Origin: Cryptomeria japonica
Lineage: Eukaryota; Streptophyta; Pinopsida; Cupressales; Cupressaceae
Length of the DNA: 64,000 nucleotides
Assembly: GCF_030272615.1 (NCBI RefSeq)
Contig: NC_081409.1
Span: 910,987,330 to 911,051,329 of the forward strand
Direction of reading: 5' to 3'
Both the position numbers and the translations under genes were made by a program. Shown in pieces: positions 35,049-47,239 of the stretch. Positions within the stretch are counted from its first letter, which is position 1; every line of letters begins with the position of its first letter. The notes under the pieces are model-generated. The model worked only from the letters and a program-made list of their open reading frames with translations. It was not told the origin of the DNA and ran no database searches.

Positions 35049-35289
35049 GGGGAGAAAGGGGTGAAAACAAGCTCATTTGTATTCGTGACCATAGTGAAAT
35101 ATGAACTCTGGTTTTGACTTTTTGGAGGAGCAAGCAGCAATAAGGATGTCGGTTCCCATAGTAGAGCACTGATTAGAGAGAGTCTGTTGATTCCAGCGAT
35201 CAAATGACTACAGACCAACGGTATGTGAATTTGAATTTTTGAGTTTTGTACATTTTGATATGTTTTTAGCGAGGTCCAAGTTGAGTCAA

Positions 35290-35530
35290 GACAATAGTGC
35301 TAAAACTATGTTTTGGCATTGTTGTTAAATTAATTAGCGCTATTGTGCCGCTATGGCGCTATTGCGTAGTGGTTTTAGTGTTTATCAAGGTTAGCGCTAT
35401 TGGGTGGTTAATTGAGCGCGATTGTGGTTAGGTAGCACTATTATGTAGTCAATATAGGTCTATTGTTGTTTGAGTACTATTGCCTGGTTGATTGAGTGCT
35501 TTTGTCAGGATATTAGCACTGTTGTGTGCA
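35290..35530 (+). repeat. GCGC-motif array upstream of the antisense PMD gene, element C
   Basis: Variants of TTAGCGCTATTG (for example near 35334, 35350, 35391, 35413, 35433, 35513) recur at roughly 15-30 bp spacing, running in the direction of the PMD gene. In the body of C this is the second array; the first follows the primer-binding site at 58085-58330 on the other strand. Confidence 0.75.
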
Positions 35531-35589
35531 AGATAACGATTTTGTGTAGGAAAATAGATGCCCCAGTTTGTTTGAACAAAAATCTCCCG

Positions 35590-35619
35590 ATGCCAATGAT
35601 GGATGGATGGAGAGATGAG
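35590..35619 (+). CDS. Candidate first coding exon of the element C PMD gene
   Basis: A short ATG-started segment ends exactly at GAG followed by GTGAGAG, a good 5' splice site at 35620. It would join in frame to the AG|GAG acceptor at 35820-35822, removing a 202-bp intron, and so place a start codon before the conserved PMD sequence. A longer open frame from 35470 could extend it upstream. This is inference from splice-site fit only. Confidence 0.35.
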
Positions 35620-35821
35620 GTGAGAGTTGTTTTGAACCATAGCAGCCCTGATGAGACTTAGGTCAGTAGGATAAATGTCTGTTGAAGTCTAGGTGTGCCA
35701 TGATTGCTTACCTGTTGAGACCCGAAGATACTTGATCAAAGTATCTGTTGATAGTCTAGGTTTAAACCTAAGAAAGTTTGAAATAAAACAACTGATGATG
35801 ATGGTTGATGCACTTGTGTAG

Positions 35822-37068
35822 GAGGATCTTCACATCTTACAGTTGCATGAGAGGCATCCCCCCACACAAGTGTTGCGCGATCGGTTGACAGAGGCTGAGG
35901 TGGATTGCATTGCAGTGACAGGCCTATACGATGTGATGTATATGCCTGTGATTCAAATGAATCATGGTTTGATTACAACATTGACAGAGCGGTGGCATAG
36001 TGAGACATGTACGTTTCACTTAGCACAGGGAGAGATGACAGTGACTCTGGAGGATGTATGGCGCATCCTGCACATTCCCATCTGAGGAGAGTTGGTGAGC
36101 TATGACCAAGCATGGGGGACCCTAATAGTGTAGAGATTTTTTGAGGAGGATGTCTATATTGATGATGGATCAATAGCCTGGGAGGACATAGCTGCGTTGT
36201 ATGAGCCGTTACCAGCAATTTTATCAGGTATTGTTGGGGGACTGTTGTCTCCAGATAGACGATCGCATGGACTTGCCATTGGTTGGGGTCAGGTGATTGA
36301 GCAGAGATCATAGAGGGGATCCAGTTTGCATGGGGACCGTGCGTGCTATCGCACTTATATTGGGATCTTCATGAGGTCGCATATCGAGGGAGGGGCTCAT
36401 TGGGAGTTGGTATCACGTTACTGCATATTTAGGCATGGGAGCATCTACCTGTGACTTGACCATTTAGTCTGTGATTCTGAGCAGTGGATCAGCCATATGT
36501 ATATATGTATGGAGGGATGATGAGTCAATCCCACTTGGGGAAGTTAGAGTGGTGGCGACGGGCACTAGATGACCTGGATATAGTGATCTGGACGTCGTAC
36601 ATTGAGTGTGAGCCATGGGAGGATGATGCAGAGGCATTGCCATATGTTTTCATGACTCGATTCCTCATTGGTAGGACAACCTACAATGTGGAGAGACAGC
36701 TTCCGGGCCGGGTGTTGAGACAGTTTGGGCGGAGGCAGGGATTGCCTAGTGGTTTAAGAGAGTATGCCAGGGTGGTCCAAGAGAGGTACTTATGGGGGAC
36801 AATATTACCATATGATCAGGAATTAGTAGAGTTTTGCACACTACAGGTGAGACCATGACATATGAGGCTGGGGATGGTGGATGCAGGGGTGTCAGAGGAG
36901 TATACGCAGTATATTGTGGCTCATCCAATTCCTCGGATATCAGATCCGGCAGACCCGATTCCAGATTTTGAGGAGGAGAGGGGATGGAGATGGAGGAGGA
37001 GAGGAGATCATGGAGTAGTAGGTGGATGGGGGAGAGGGGATGGTGGTGATGGAGATGGTGGTGGTGGG
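35822..37068 (+). pseudogene. PMD protein gene of element C, first part, antisense to C
   Basis: The + strand encodes a PMD protein more diverged than the B and E copies but with the same order of blocks: LTERWHSET, TFHLAQGEMTVTLEDVWRIL, GGLLSPDRRS, LEWWRRALDDLD, YIECEPWEDD, RFLIGRT, ISDPADP, then the start of a Gly/Arg-rich tail. Stops occur at 36083-36085, 36132-36134 and 36311-36313, and the frame changes between about 36310 and 36484. Element D is inserted in the Gly-rich linker at 37064-37068. The last third of the gene resumes at 44952. The first codon follows an AG (35820-35821), as in the other two copies. Confidence 0.85.
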
Positions 37069-38658
37069 TGATGGGTTGGTGCTTGGGATAGACTAGCCTA
37101 GTCTATGCTTTTGGATCCTTTCCTTGGATCACCTGGTGTTCTCCTCACACCCTAGGGTCTCTAGGACTTCCTTTCCTTGAGGAATCCCCTGACCTTGCCC
37201 AATCCACCCACCAATGAGTTGCTTTGCTGCTCCTAAGGTCTCACCTACTCATGAGACTCAAAACCCCTTACTATGGCTAATAAGGGCTATGTTTTTTCTA
37301 CACCTTCTAGGGTCTTAGCAAGGTTAAATCAAGTCTTAAACCATGTTTTATGTCTCTCAATGTGCTCCCAATAAGTTTCTACCTTCATCCTTTCTACTGA
37401 TTTCACTGTTTTGTGTTTTTGCTTACAAAACAGGGCTACAAGGATTAGGACCAATTAGGCCTCCTACCTAGTCCTTTAGGGATTTCTCTCACAAATGATG
37501 CATACACAAACCAAAATCCCAAAATAGACTACCATTCAATTGGAAAGGGCTCAAGGATTTTCTAGGTTTTGGGCCTCCAAGTGGCCGTACAGTGCCTTGG
37601 GCGAATTTTGAGGTTTTTAAGGGTTTTGTGAGGGTTTTGTGGTCTGCCTGGGTCACAATGAGTGTTTTGTGTTTTAGCCACTTTTTCTGGATTGGTGGAG
37701 GCTCCTCCTTCACACCAATGATGCTTCAAACACTCCTCTACAACTCCTCCAAAGAGTTCTCTCTTCTCTATCCAACCTTGCTCTCCAAGACCTCTGCAAC
37801 TTAACCTCTCCTAGTCGGACACTGTTCAGTCTTGCCTAGGATTGGGTCTCTTGATGGCCTCCCTGCATTTTCAAGGGCCCTACTTGTTTTGCAGTATGTT
37901 ACAAGGTCTACACTCTCATTCCCCATGGTTTCATGGTGGTTCCACAATGGGGAATGGAGTTATGCAGCCATTTACACAATCCTGTCCAAAACTGGACAGT
38001 AAGAAGACAATTTACAAACTATTTACAAACACACTCAATCTGCAAATAAACACCTAAACTAATTACTTGAAATGAAATTATTTACACCATGAAAGACATT
38101 CCACACAGTTTTGGATGTATCTCAATCTATTAACTTGCTTGGTTGCTTCATTCAAACTGACTGGTAACAGTTTTGCAGTCTCAATCTGGTCTTTTTGCTA
38201 GGGTCGTACAATGTCTGACATCCAACCCATTAATTTAGGGCTTGCAAATACTTATACTACCCATACCTCAGTTGGTGTGCCAAAATTAGGGCTCTCCACG
38301 CACAACAAGGGTCTATGACCATTTTGGGTGGAAAAGTTGCTTGACAACTTTTAAAAGTTGTCATGCAACTTTTGCATCTTTTGAGCAACTTTGCCTTTGT
38401 TTATTTTCATGACTCCTAAGCCCATTTTGTGCTATCCTAAGGACATTAAAATGCCAATAAGGCCTACCACACACATTCCAGACACACTCAACCTCTCTTG
38501 CACAAGAAATCACAACAAAAACACTAAGGACCTAAAACTAGGACCTAGTCTAGCACACATGAGCTCATGGCTCTTATTCATGTACAATGGCTTCTAAAGA
38601 AAAATGACACCAAAAAAACAAAGAAAGAGAAAGAGTTTGGAAGGTTTCTCCTACACCA
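37069..38658 (-). repeat. 3' LTR of element D (1590 bp)
   Basis: Starts TGATGGGTTGG and ends CTACACCA on the + strand, so TGGTGTAG...CCATCA in sense. Equal in length to 43357-44946. Confidence 0.95.
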
Positions 38659-38674
38659 TACTCCCCCTCTGCAC
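38659..38674 (-). promoter_or_regulatory. Polypurine tract of element D
   Basis: GTGCAGAGGGGGAGTA on the minus strand directly precedes TGGTGTAGG, the start of the 3' LTR. Confidence 0.85.
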
Positions 38675-38678
38675 ATAA

Positions 38679-41600
38679 CTAAGAAAAATAAGAAGAAATG
38701 AGAGCTGAGTCTATTCCAAGTGTCTTGAACCTGCTCTCCTCCACCCATGTAGCTTCAGATACTGGTTGATCTGCCCATTTTACTAAGTGCTCCATGTAGA
38801 CCTGGTGTCTAGTAGACTTCTTCACCCTTGATTCCAAGATCTCCTCTGCTTTAGGCTTCTTCACTTGAGGTAAGGTATTTACATCCAAGTCTTGTAATAC
38901 CTTAGCTTGGTTCTCAGTCTATCTTGCTATCTCTCCCTTGTACATTACCAAATCAACAACATTAAAGACTAGTGAAAAGGCTAAGTCTGAAGGTAAATCA
39001 ACCTTATAGGCATTCTCACCATATTTTTCTAGAGTTTGACAAGGTCCTACTCTCTTCATCTGCAGTTTGGTAGGCTTACCACTTTGCATCCTGGCTTTGC
39101 TCAAATGTACCATCACATAGTCACCCACCTTGAACTAAACTTCTCTCCTTCTCTCATCCACTTTGGCCTTCAATTTTTGAGTGGATTCAAGGATGGCCTT
39201 CTTAACTTGCTCTTGAACTTCCTTGATGGTTTGAATGAAGTCCTCTGCATGCCCGCTCTTCATCTCCAAAGTACGAAGGTCTCTCAACTCACATACTCCC
39301 CTTGGATGTCTGCCATACACAACCTCAAAAGGGCTTCTACCAGTGGTTCTATTCACACTGTCATTATATGCATACTCTGCTTGAGGAATGATTAGGTCCC
39401 ATGTCTGACCATATTCCTTAGTGAGACACCTCAACAAATTGCCTAACACCCTGTTGATGACTTCAGTTTGACCATCTGTTTGTGGATGGTAAGTTGAGCT
39501 AAATGACAAGTTAGTTCCTAGTCTCTTCCATAATGTTTGCCAAAAATGACCCATGAACTTGTTGTCCTTGTCTGAAACAATGCTTAAAGGGAGTCCATGA
39601 ATCCTAACAATCTCTTTGAAGAAGAGATGTGCAACATAGCTAGCATCATGTGTAGTCTTACATGGAATGAAATGACTCATCTTGGAAAGTCTATCTACTA
39701 CTACATAGATGTTGTCCATACCTGTTTTAGTCTTGGGAAGTCCTACTACAAAGTCCATGTTTATACATTCCCAAGGTCTGTTAAGGACCAGTAATGGTTG
39801 ATAAAGACCAACATTGCTTGATCCTCCTTTGGCTCTTTGACACACTCCACATTTCTCTACATACCTCTTTACATCTCTTGGCAACTTTGGCCAATAGTAG
39901 TACCTCTGTACTAAATCCAAGGTTTTTTTGACTCCAAAGTGTCCACTTAAACTGCCATTATGTTTTTCTTGGATGAGGTTCTCTCTCATGGATCCTTTAG
40001 GTACACACAAGTGGTTACCCTTGGACAAGAGACCATTTTGGAGAGTGTAATTTCCATACTCACCATGGAAATGGTTCTCAAACTCTTTGCAAACCTTGTA
40101 AGCTGATGAGAAGTCTTCATCTCCTTCATAGAGGTCTTTGAAACCTTCTATGCCCATGCTCTGCAACTGTAGTTCTTGAACTATCAACAACTTCCTGCTT
40201 AATGCATCTGCCACCTTATTAAGTTGCCCCTTCTTATGCTTGATGGAGAAGGTGAAGGATTGGAGGTATTCCATCCATTTCAGATGTCTATTGCTTAGCT
40301 TCTCTTGAGTGTTAATGTAACTCAATGCCTAGTTGTCTATGAACACTACAAATTCCTTTGGGAGTAGGTAATGCCTCCATTTCTTTAGTGACTGCACTAA
40401 TGCATACAACTCTAGGTCATAGGCTGAGTACTTCTTCTTTGCTTCATTAAGCTTCTCACTGAAAAATGCCACAGGTCTTCCATCTTGACTCAACACACCA
40501 CCTACTGTAATTCCACTTGCATCACACTCTAAAGTGAATAGCTTATCAAACGTAGGTAGGAGAAGGATAGGTTTTGTGGCTACTTCCTATTTCAACAATT
40601 GAAATGCTTTGTCAGCCTGCTCAGTCCATTTAAACTTAGTTTTAAGGCCTCCTTTGATGGTGTCAAGAACTGGTGCACATATGCCACTGAAGTTCCTCAC
40701 AAACTTCCTATAGAATTTAGCTAATCCATGGAAACTTCTAACCTCAGTCCCTGTTTTAGGTGCAGGCCAATTCAAGATTGCCTCCACTTTGCTTGGATCC
40801 ATCTTCAAGGTTCCTTTAGACACCACAAATCCTAAGTAGACCAGCTCTTGCTTCAAAAAGTCACACTTCTCTAGGTTGATGGATAGCTTCTCCTCATGCA
40901 ACCTCTCTAAGACTAACCTCAAATGCTCAAGGTGCTCCTCTTTGGTTCTGCTATAGATGAGAATGTCATCTAGGTACACCACCACAAATCTGCCTGTGAA
41001 ATCCTTCAACACTTCATTCATCAACCTCATGAAGGTGCTTGGAGCATTGGTGAGTCCAAATGGCATCACAAGCCATTCATACAATCCTTCTATGGTTTTA
41101 AAAGTAGTCTTCCACTCATCACCCTCCTTAATTCTTATCTAGTGATAACCACTTTTAAGGTCTAGCTTGGTGAAATACATAGCCCCTCCTAAACAGTCCA
41201 TTAGATCCTCTATTCTAGGAATAGGAAACCTATACCTTATGGTAATCCTATTGATTGCTCTTGAGTCAGTGCAAAGTATCCACTTACCTCCTTTTTTTGA
41301 TGCTAGCACTACTGGGACTACACATGGGCTGATGCTCCTCTTAATCAGTCCTTGTTCCAATAACTCCTACACTTGCCTTGCTACCTCCTTATTTTGATAA
41401 GGTGTGAGCTTATATGCAGCCTTGTTAGGTAAGGATGGACCGGGAACAAAGTCTATTTGATGACTTATAGACCTTCTTGGTGGGAGTTTTGCAAGTGTTC
41501 CATCACTCACTATGTCCTTATACTCTTGCAACATGTGCTTCACCTCCTTGGGTATCTCTGCCTGCAACTTTTCTTCTCCCTTCTTTGGCTTCACAAAGAT

Positions 41601-43277
41601 GGCACACTTCACTATCTCCTCCTCATGTAGCAATTTTAAAAACTCTTTACTGGTAGCCAATAAAACACTAGGTGTTCTTGAAGTTCCTTCTTCATTCTCT
41701 GTCAAAGACTGAATCTTGAAGGTTTTGCTGTCCTTCTTAAAGGAAATGGAGTTCTCCTCTCCATCATAGATCACCTTCCTATCAAATTGCCAGGGTCTTC
41801 CTAGCAATAAGTGACATGCATCCATAGGTAACACATCACAAAGGATCTTATCCTTGTATCCTCCAATAGAAAACTCTACCCAAGTCTGCTCATTGACTAG
41901 CACACTTTTCTCATGATTCAACCATGTCACCTTGTATGGGTTAGTGTGGGGTATCCTTGTGAGTTTCAACTTCTTGACTGCCTCTTCTGATATGATATTG
42001 TCAGTTGAGCCTGAATCAACTATCACCTTGTAAACTTTACCAAGAATCTTGCACCTCACCCTAAACAATGCTCTCCTATGCTTAGGTTCACTCTTCTCTG
42101 GCTGTCTTATCAAGACCCTATTGAACATCAGATTTTCTCCTATCTCTGATTCAATATGGTCCACCTTAGGTGTCTTGCTGCTTGAAGAGTCTTCATGTGC
42201 ATATGCAACCCTCTTTCCACTATTTGATGATGTAGGCTTGTCAGGGCATCTATATGCCGGGTGTCCCACTTGTCCACAATTGTAACACTTCATTGTTGCA
42301 AAATAGGAGTTACCTCTGCTGGTACCTCTACCCCTATTTGGACCACCTTGTGCACCTCTTCCTCTAGAATGTCCTCCTCTGAGATTGGCTTCACTGTCAT
42401 GCTCAGTCAACTTGGCTTCTCCTTGGTTTCTTGGCTCATTTGCCTTGCTTTGGTAACCACCTCGGTGATTCACTTGATCTCTATCTCTGCCTCTACCCCT
42501 GTTATTGGAGTCTCCTTTCCTTTTGTTCCTCTCTTCTACCTTGGTAGCAAGCTGATGACATTTTTGCATAGTAGTAGGAGTCCATAGGCTTATCTCCTCT
42601 TGAATGTTCCACTTTAGGCCGCTTAGATACCTAGCCACCTTAATAGATTCATCTTCTTGGACTATGGATCTAAGACATAGCTTTTGAAACTCCTCTATGT
42701 AGGAGGTCACATCAAGATCCTTCTGCTTCAATCCTTGTCTCTTCTTATGAAGTTGGACTTCATAATCCTCTGGTAAGTAGTTCTCCTTAATCTTACTCAC
42801 CATAGCTTTCCAATTTGCAATAGGTAGCTTTCCCATACTAACTTTTTCTTCTTGCAGGTACTTCCACCATGTCAAAGCTACTCCCCTTAATCTTGATTTG
42901 GCAACTTTAACCTTTTGAGCCTTTGTCACTCCCTCACACTCAAAGTGGTTTTCCATGCCCTCAATCCATTCCATAATAGCGTCTATGTCCATTCTTCCAC
43001 TGAAATGTGGCAATCCTTCAAAGGCTTTGGTGTTCAAGGCCTTAATAGCCTTCACAAAAGGTTCTTCATTGAACAAGGGATCTGGTTCAGGGATAATGTC
43101 ATCTATGTCTATAGTCTTCTTGCCTTTACCCTTGGTGTCTTCATCCCAAGGTCCTTGTGTCCTCTGATCCACCACTTCCTGCAGTTTATCCCTTATCTCA
43201 CTCATAGCTTCTTCAAGGAGTCTATTCTTCTCCTTCTATTCTTCCACCTCTCTAGCCAGCTCTGCATTAGTAACCAT
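38679..43277 (-). pseudogene. Chromovirus gag-pol polyprotein of element D (about 1,530 codons, seven in-frame TAG)
   Basis: One frame runs from ATG 43277 to TAG 38681-38679 without a frameshift. In order: gag (LTWWKYLQ, about 43000-42600), zinc knuckle CYNCGQVGHPAYRC (about 42280), protease with VDSGSTDN (about 42010), reverse transcriptase with YLDDILIYS (about 40965), RNase H with LECDASG, integrase with HHCC and D,D,E core (MDFVVGLP, IVSDKD, HPQTDGQTEV; about 40000-39400), and a C-terminal chromodomain-like block EHLVKWADQP..EATWVEE (about 38800-38725). Premature stops at 43238, 41369, 41141, 40589, 40331, 39137 and 38921 (top base of each) are all TAG, at positions where glutamine is expected or plausible. 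The enzyme motifs are otherwise intact. Confidence 0.96.
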
Positions 43278-43341
43278 TCTACTCTCCCCTACTGATTCAC
43301 CAGTATATAGAGACATACACAATCCAACAAGTCTTTTACTT

Positions 43342-43356
43342 GCTCTAATACCAATC
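43342..43356 (-). promoter_or_regulatory. Primer-binding site of element D
   Basis: GATTGGTATTAGAGC on the minus strand follows the CCATCA end of the 5' LTR. It is one base from the TGGTATCAGAGC initiator tRNA-Met site and starts two bases after the LTR. Confidence 0.85.
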
Positions 43357-44946
43357 TGATGGGTTGGTGCTTGGGATAGACTAGCCTAGTCTATGCTCTT
43401 GGATCCTTTCCTTGGATCACCTAGTGTTCTCCTCACACCCTAGGGTCTCTAGGAATTCCTTTTCTTGAGGAATCCCCTGACCTTGCCCAATCCACCCACC
43501 AATGAGTTGCTTTGTTGCTCCTAAGGTCTCACCTACTCATGAGACTCAAAACCCCTTACTATGGCTAATAAGGGCTATGCTTGTTCTACACCTTCCAGGG
43601 TCTTAGCAAGGTTAAATCAGGTCTTAAACCATGTTTTATGCCCCTCCATGTGCCCCTAAGAAGTTGCTACCTTCATCCTTTCTACCAATTTCACTGTTTT
43701 GTGTTTTTGCTTACAAAACAGGGCTACAAGGACTAGGACCAATTAGGCCTCCTACCCGGTCCTTTAGGGATTTCTCTCACAAAGGATGCATACACAACCC
43801 AAACTCCCAAAATAGACTACCATTCAATTGGAAAGGGCTCAAGGATTTTCTAGGTTTTGGGCCTCCAAGTGGCCGTACAGTGCCTTGGGAAAATTTTGGG
43901 GTTTTTAAGGGTTTTGTGAGGGTTTTGTGGTCTGCCTAGGTCACAGTGAGTGTTTTGTGTTTTAGACACTTTTCCTAGATTTGTGGAGGCTCCTCCTTCA
44001 CACCAATGATGCTTCAAACACTCCTCTACACCTCCTCCAAAGAGTGCTCTCTTCTCTATCCAACCTTGCTCTCAAAGACCTCTGCAACTTAACCTCTCCT
44101 AGCCGAGCACTGTTCAGTCTCGCCTAGGATTGGGTCTCTTGATGGCCTCCCTACATTTTCAAGGGCCCTTATTGTTTTTTAGTATGGTTCAAGGTCTTCA
44201 CTCTCATTCCCCATGGTTTCATGGTAGTTCCACAATGGGGAATGGAGTTATGCAGCCATTTACACAATCCTGTCCAAAACTGGACAGTAAGAAGACAATT
44301 TACAAACTATTTACAAACACACTCAATCTGCAAATAAAAACCTAAACTAATTACTTGAAATGAAATTATTTACACCATGAAAGACATTCCACATAGTTTT
44401 GGACGTATCTCAATCGATTAACTTGCTTGGTTGCTTCATTCAAACTAACTGGTAACAGTTTTGCAGTCTCAGTCTGGTCTTTTTGCTAGGGCCATACAAT
44501 GTCTGACATCCAACCCATTAATTTAGGGTTTGTAAATACTTATACTACCCATACCTTGATTGGTGTGCCAAAATTAGGGCTCTCCATGCACAACAAGGGT
44601 CTATGAACATTTTGGGTGGAAAAGTTGCTTGACAACTTTTAAAAGTTATCATGCAACTTTTGCATCTTTTGAGCAACTTTGCCTTTGTTGCTTTTCATGA
44701 CTCCTAAGCCTATTTTGGGCTATCCTAAGGACATCAACATGCCAATAAGGCCTACCACACACATTCCAGGCACACTCAACCTCTCCTGCACAAGAAATCA
44801 CAACAAAAACACTAAGGACCTAAAACTAGGACCTAGTCTAGCACACATGAGCTCATGGCTCTTGTTCATGTACAATGGCTTCTAAAGAAGCATAACACCA
44901 ACAAAACAAAGAAATAGAAAGAGTTTGGAAGGGTTCTCTTGCACCA
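43357..44946 (-). repeat. 5' LTR of element D (1590 bp)
   Basis: Pairs with 37069-38658. Ends CTTGCACCA before the GTGGG duplication. Confidence 0.95.
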
Positions 44947-44951
44947 GTGGG

Positions 44952-45673
44952 GATGGAGGAGGAGGGGGAGGGGTTGGTGGGTTTGGAGGAGGTGGCCGAT
45001 TCGGAGGTGGAGGTGGGGGTGGTGGTCGATTACAGCGGAGAGGGAGAGGTGGGAAGCCATTGCGGCTATCTCAGGGACCGTTGATATAGGGAGGTATGTG
45101 ATTAGGTGGTAGGGATGCAAGTGAGGGATAGACACCTATGGAGATAGAGGAGGGAGATATGGGAGAGGGAGCCACTGGGGAGGCACCTATGGATATGGGG
45201 GAGGGAGCTACGGGAGGAGATCTGCGGGATCATATGATAGGATATTTACAAACTCGCGTAGAGGATTTGGAGGTAGAGGTAGTAGCTAGAGATGTGTAGT
45301 TATTTGCACGAGAGTCAGAGCTGACTGTGGTGCTGTGGGAGAGGGATGATGTAGTGGAGAGATTAGCAGAGCTATAGGAGAGAGTCCAGGTTGGAGTAGG
45401 AGCACAGGGTCCTACTGGGGAGGTGATGAGGGAGATTCGACGGGCATAGGCAGAGATAGAGTATTGGCGGGGGTTATACGAGCAGGTAGTGCCAGCTAGT
45501 CAATGAGCATTGAGCTATTCCCAGATGCGGCAGGTGAGATTAGAGTGGTCACAGAGGATGCAGAGGAGTGGTGGTGTGATGGGTCCTTCCCAAAGAGATA
45601 GATCAGGTGGTGCAAGGGCTAGTGGGGGAGCAGGTAGAGATGGGGGTGCAACATCTAGTCAGAGTGGCATCTG
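44952..45673 (+). pseudogene. PMD protein gene of element C, last part (Gly/Arg-rich linker and coiled coil)
   Basis: It resumes on the far side of element D with a Gly/Trp/Arg-rich stretch, then a charged helical region read in one frame around 45230-45500 (LQTRVEDLEVEVVARD, then RESELTVVLWERDDVVERLAEL) and a Gly/Ser tail ending near 45673. Several TAG codons interrupt it. The coiled-coil part has a counterpart at the C-terminus of the B copy, so it belongs to the family's protein. Confidence 0.65.
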
Positions 45674-45749
45674 AGAGAGCATTTTGTATGCATTTATTTT
45701 ATCATTTGGACTGTACCTTGGATGGATCTTGGTAGCTGATGTTTTGGAC

Positions 45750-46800
45750 TTCATTGTACTCTTGGTACATGAATATTTTTGGCAATATGATATGATATAT
45801 GAGGAGATCCCATTTTTGTGAGGATATGCATTTTGATGACATGTATGGATGTTTATGCAGGATGATGATTTTATGATTTTATGCTCAGATGGATACTTTA
45901 TACTTGCTACATGTATGTGTTTTTATGAGATGATTCCTATATGCATGTTTTTATGATGATTTATGCCTACATGATGTCTATATTCATATTGTATGACGTG
46001 ATGCTAACATGTATATGCAGGTTTATATATGTGTGCATGATGTGTTGGTGATGTAATGCCTTATGTATGTAATGCCATGATGATTATGTATGCATAATAA
46101 AATGATGGTTATGATGGTTGTTTGGATTTTGATGAGACAATGAGATAATGATATGCAATGTTTTTAGGATTTAATGCGGTAAATGAATGATTTATATATG
46201 TAAATGCATCTAGATGTTGGTTAGACGAATGTAACAAATGTAAAGTACAAAATGTTGAAATGATGATTTCTAAATGAACCCATATGGATAATGTATATGA
46301 ACCCACATGGAAACAAATGGTTTTGTTTACGAGTCTAAATGGTGAAAAATATGATGATGTTAAATGATAATGCAACTCATGAATAACTGCACCTTAATGC
46401 AATTTAAAAAATAGAATGAATGCATGTTTGTTATGAATCCTAAATGAAAAGCATTGAATGAGTATACAAATATACTAAATGGATAAATGAATTCACTTTA
46501 ACTAATGGATAGATAAATAGATGTAAGCAACGATAAATGATGATAAATGATGATTGGTAACTTGATACTAAATGAATGCATAGTAACGGCTAATACAATC
46601 AAGGACATTTGTATCATATGAATGAATCTTAATGTCATGATTATGCAATGATGAAATGATATAATAAGACTAATGTCAATAAATGATAATAAACTATATG
46701 TAACTTTATACATCTAAATGATATGAAATGCACTTGATGTAAATGCAACTAAATGTAATGATGATGATATGATCATGATAGATGAATGCAAGGTTGTTTA
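45750..46800 (-). repeat. ATG/CAT-rich tract, element C
   Basis: Irregular AAATGATGAT, AATGCA and ATGAATG units about 1 kb long. It is the reversed counterpart of the CAT-rich tracts in A and B, consistent with C being on the opposite strand. ORFs here are low-complexity. Confidence 0.6.
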
Positions 46801-47039
46801 GACTTTGCATGATGCACTGATGATGTATCAGAGTACTCTATTGCGATTGTATCCAAGACCAGCTCAATTTTCACATAACTGCTTATATTAACTTTGTTCA
46901 CACTTGCATACAAAACCATGTACATGAATAATGAATGAGTAAATGGATGGGTGAGATGGAACAGAATGCAATATAAATAGAGGAGATGGAATGACAATCC
47001 ATAGTGCTTTATTTTCATCATTGAGCTTAAAAATGTTGT

Positions 47040-47155
47040 AAGAAAAATACAAGCAACTTGACATAATGATTCAAGATGACCTGAGTAGTTCTTACATGAA
47101 TTTTGATATAGCAAGTTAATACAAGCAACTTGATATAATGGATCAAGTTGACCTG
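47040..47155 (-). repeat. Twin stem-loop segment, element C
   Basis: CAACTTGAT (47126-47134) and ATCAAGTTG (47142-47150) form a perfect 9-bp stem with a 7-base loop. A second near-perfect copy lies at 47054-47078. The flanking sequence to 47240 (including AACGTCCTCCTTGATCTTTTG) matches A and B in reverse. Confidence 0.75.
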
Positions 47156-47239
47156 AGTATTGCTTGTGGAATAGTCAAGGATTATCTCCTTTCATGCATG
47201 ACTTGGAACGTCCTCCTTGATCTTTTGCCGATCATATCC

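Larger units (their letters stand above)
37069..44946 (-). mobile_element. Element D: chromovirus (Ty3/gypsy with chromodomain), 7878 bp
   Basis: Two 1590-bp LTRs (37069-38658, 43357-44946), perfect GTGGG target duplication (37064-37068, 44947-44951), an initiator-Met-type primer-binding site inside the high LTR, and a polypurine tract inside the low LTR. One long gag-pol frame lies between them. It is inserted in the PMD gene of element C, so it is younger than C. Its LTRs differ at about one base in thirty over the first 270 bp by eye, so it is not recent. Confidence 0.97.

Noticed and set aside
42261..42587. 108-codon ORF on the + strand within element D, and similar ones at 42915-43295 and 39036-39395
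   Set aside because: They are complementary-strand shadows of the long gag-pol frame.
38679..43277. Reassignment of TAG as glutamine, or programmed readthrough, to explain the open chromovirus frame
   Set aside because: Nuclear plant genes do not use TAG for Gln, readthrough would not need seven sites, and the natural terminator is also TAG. Methylation-driven CAG to TAG decay is simpler.
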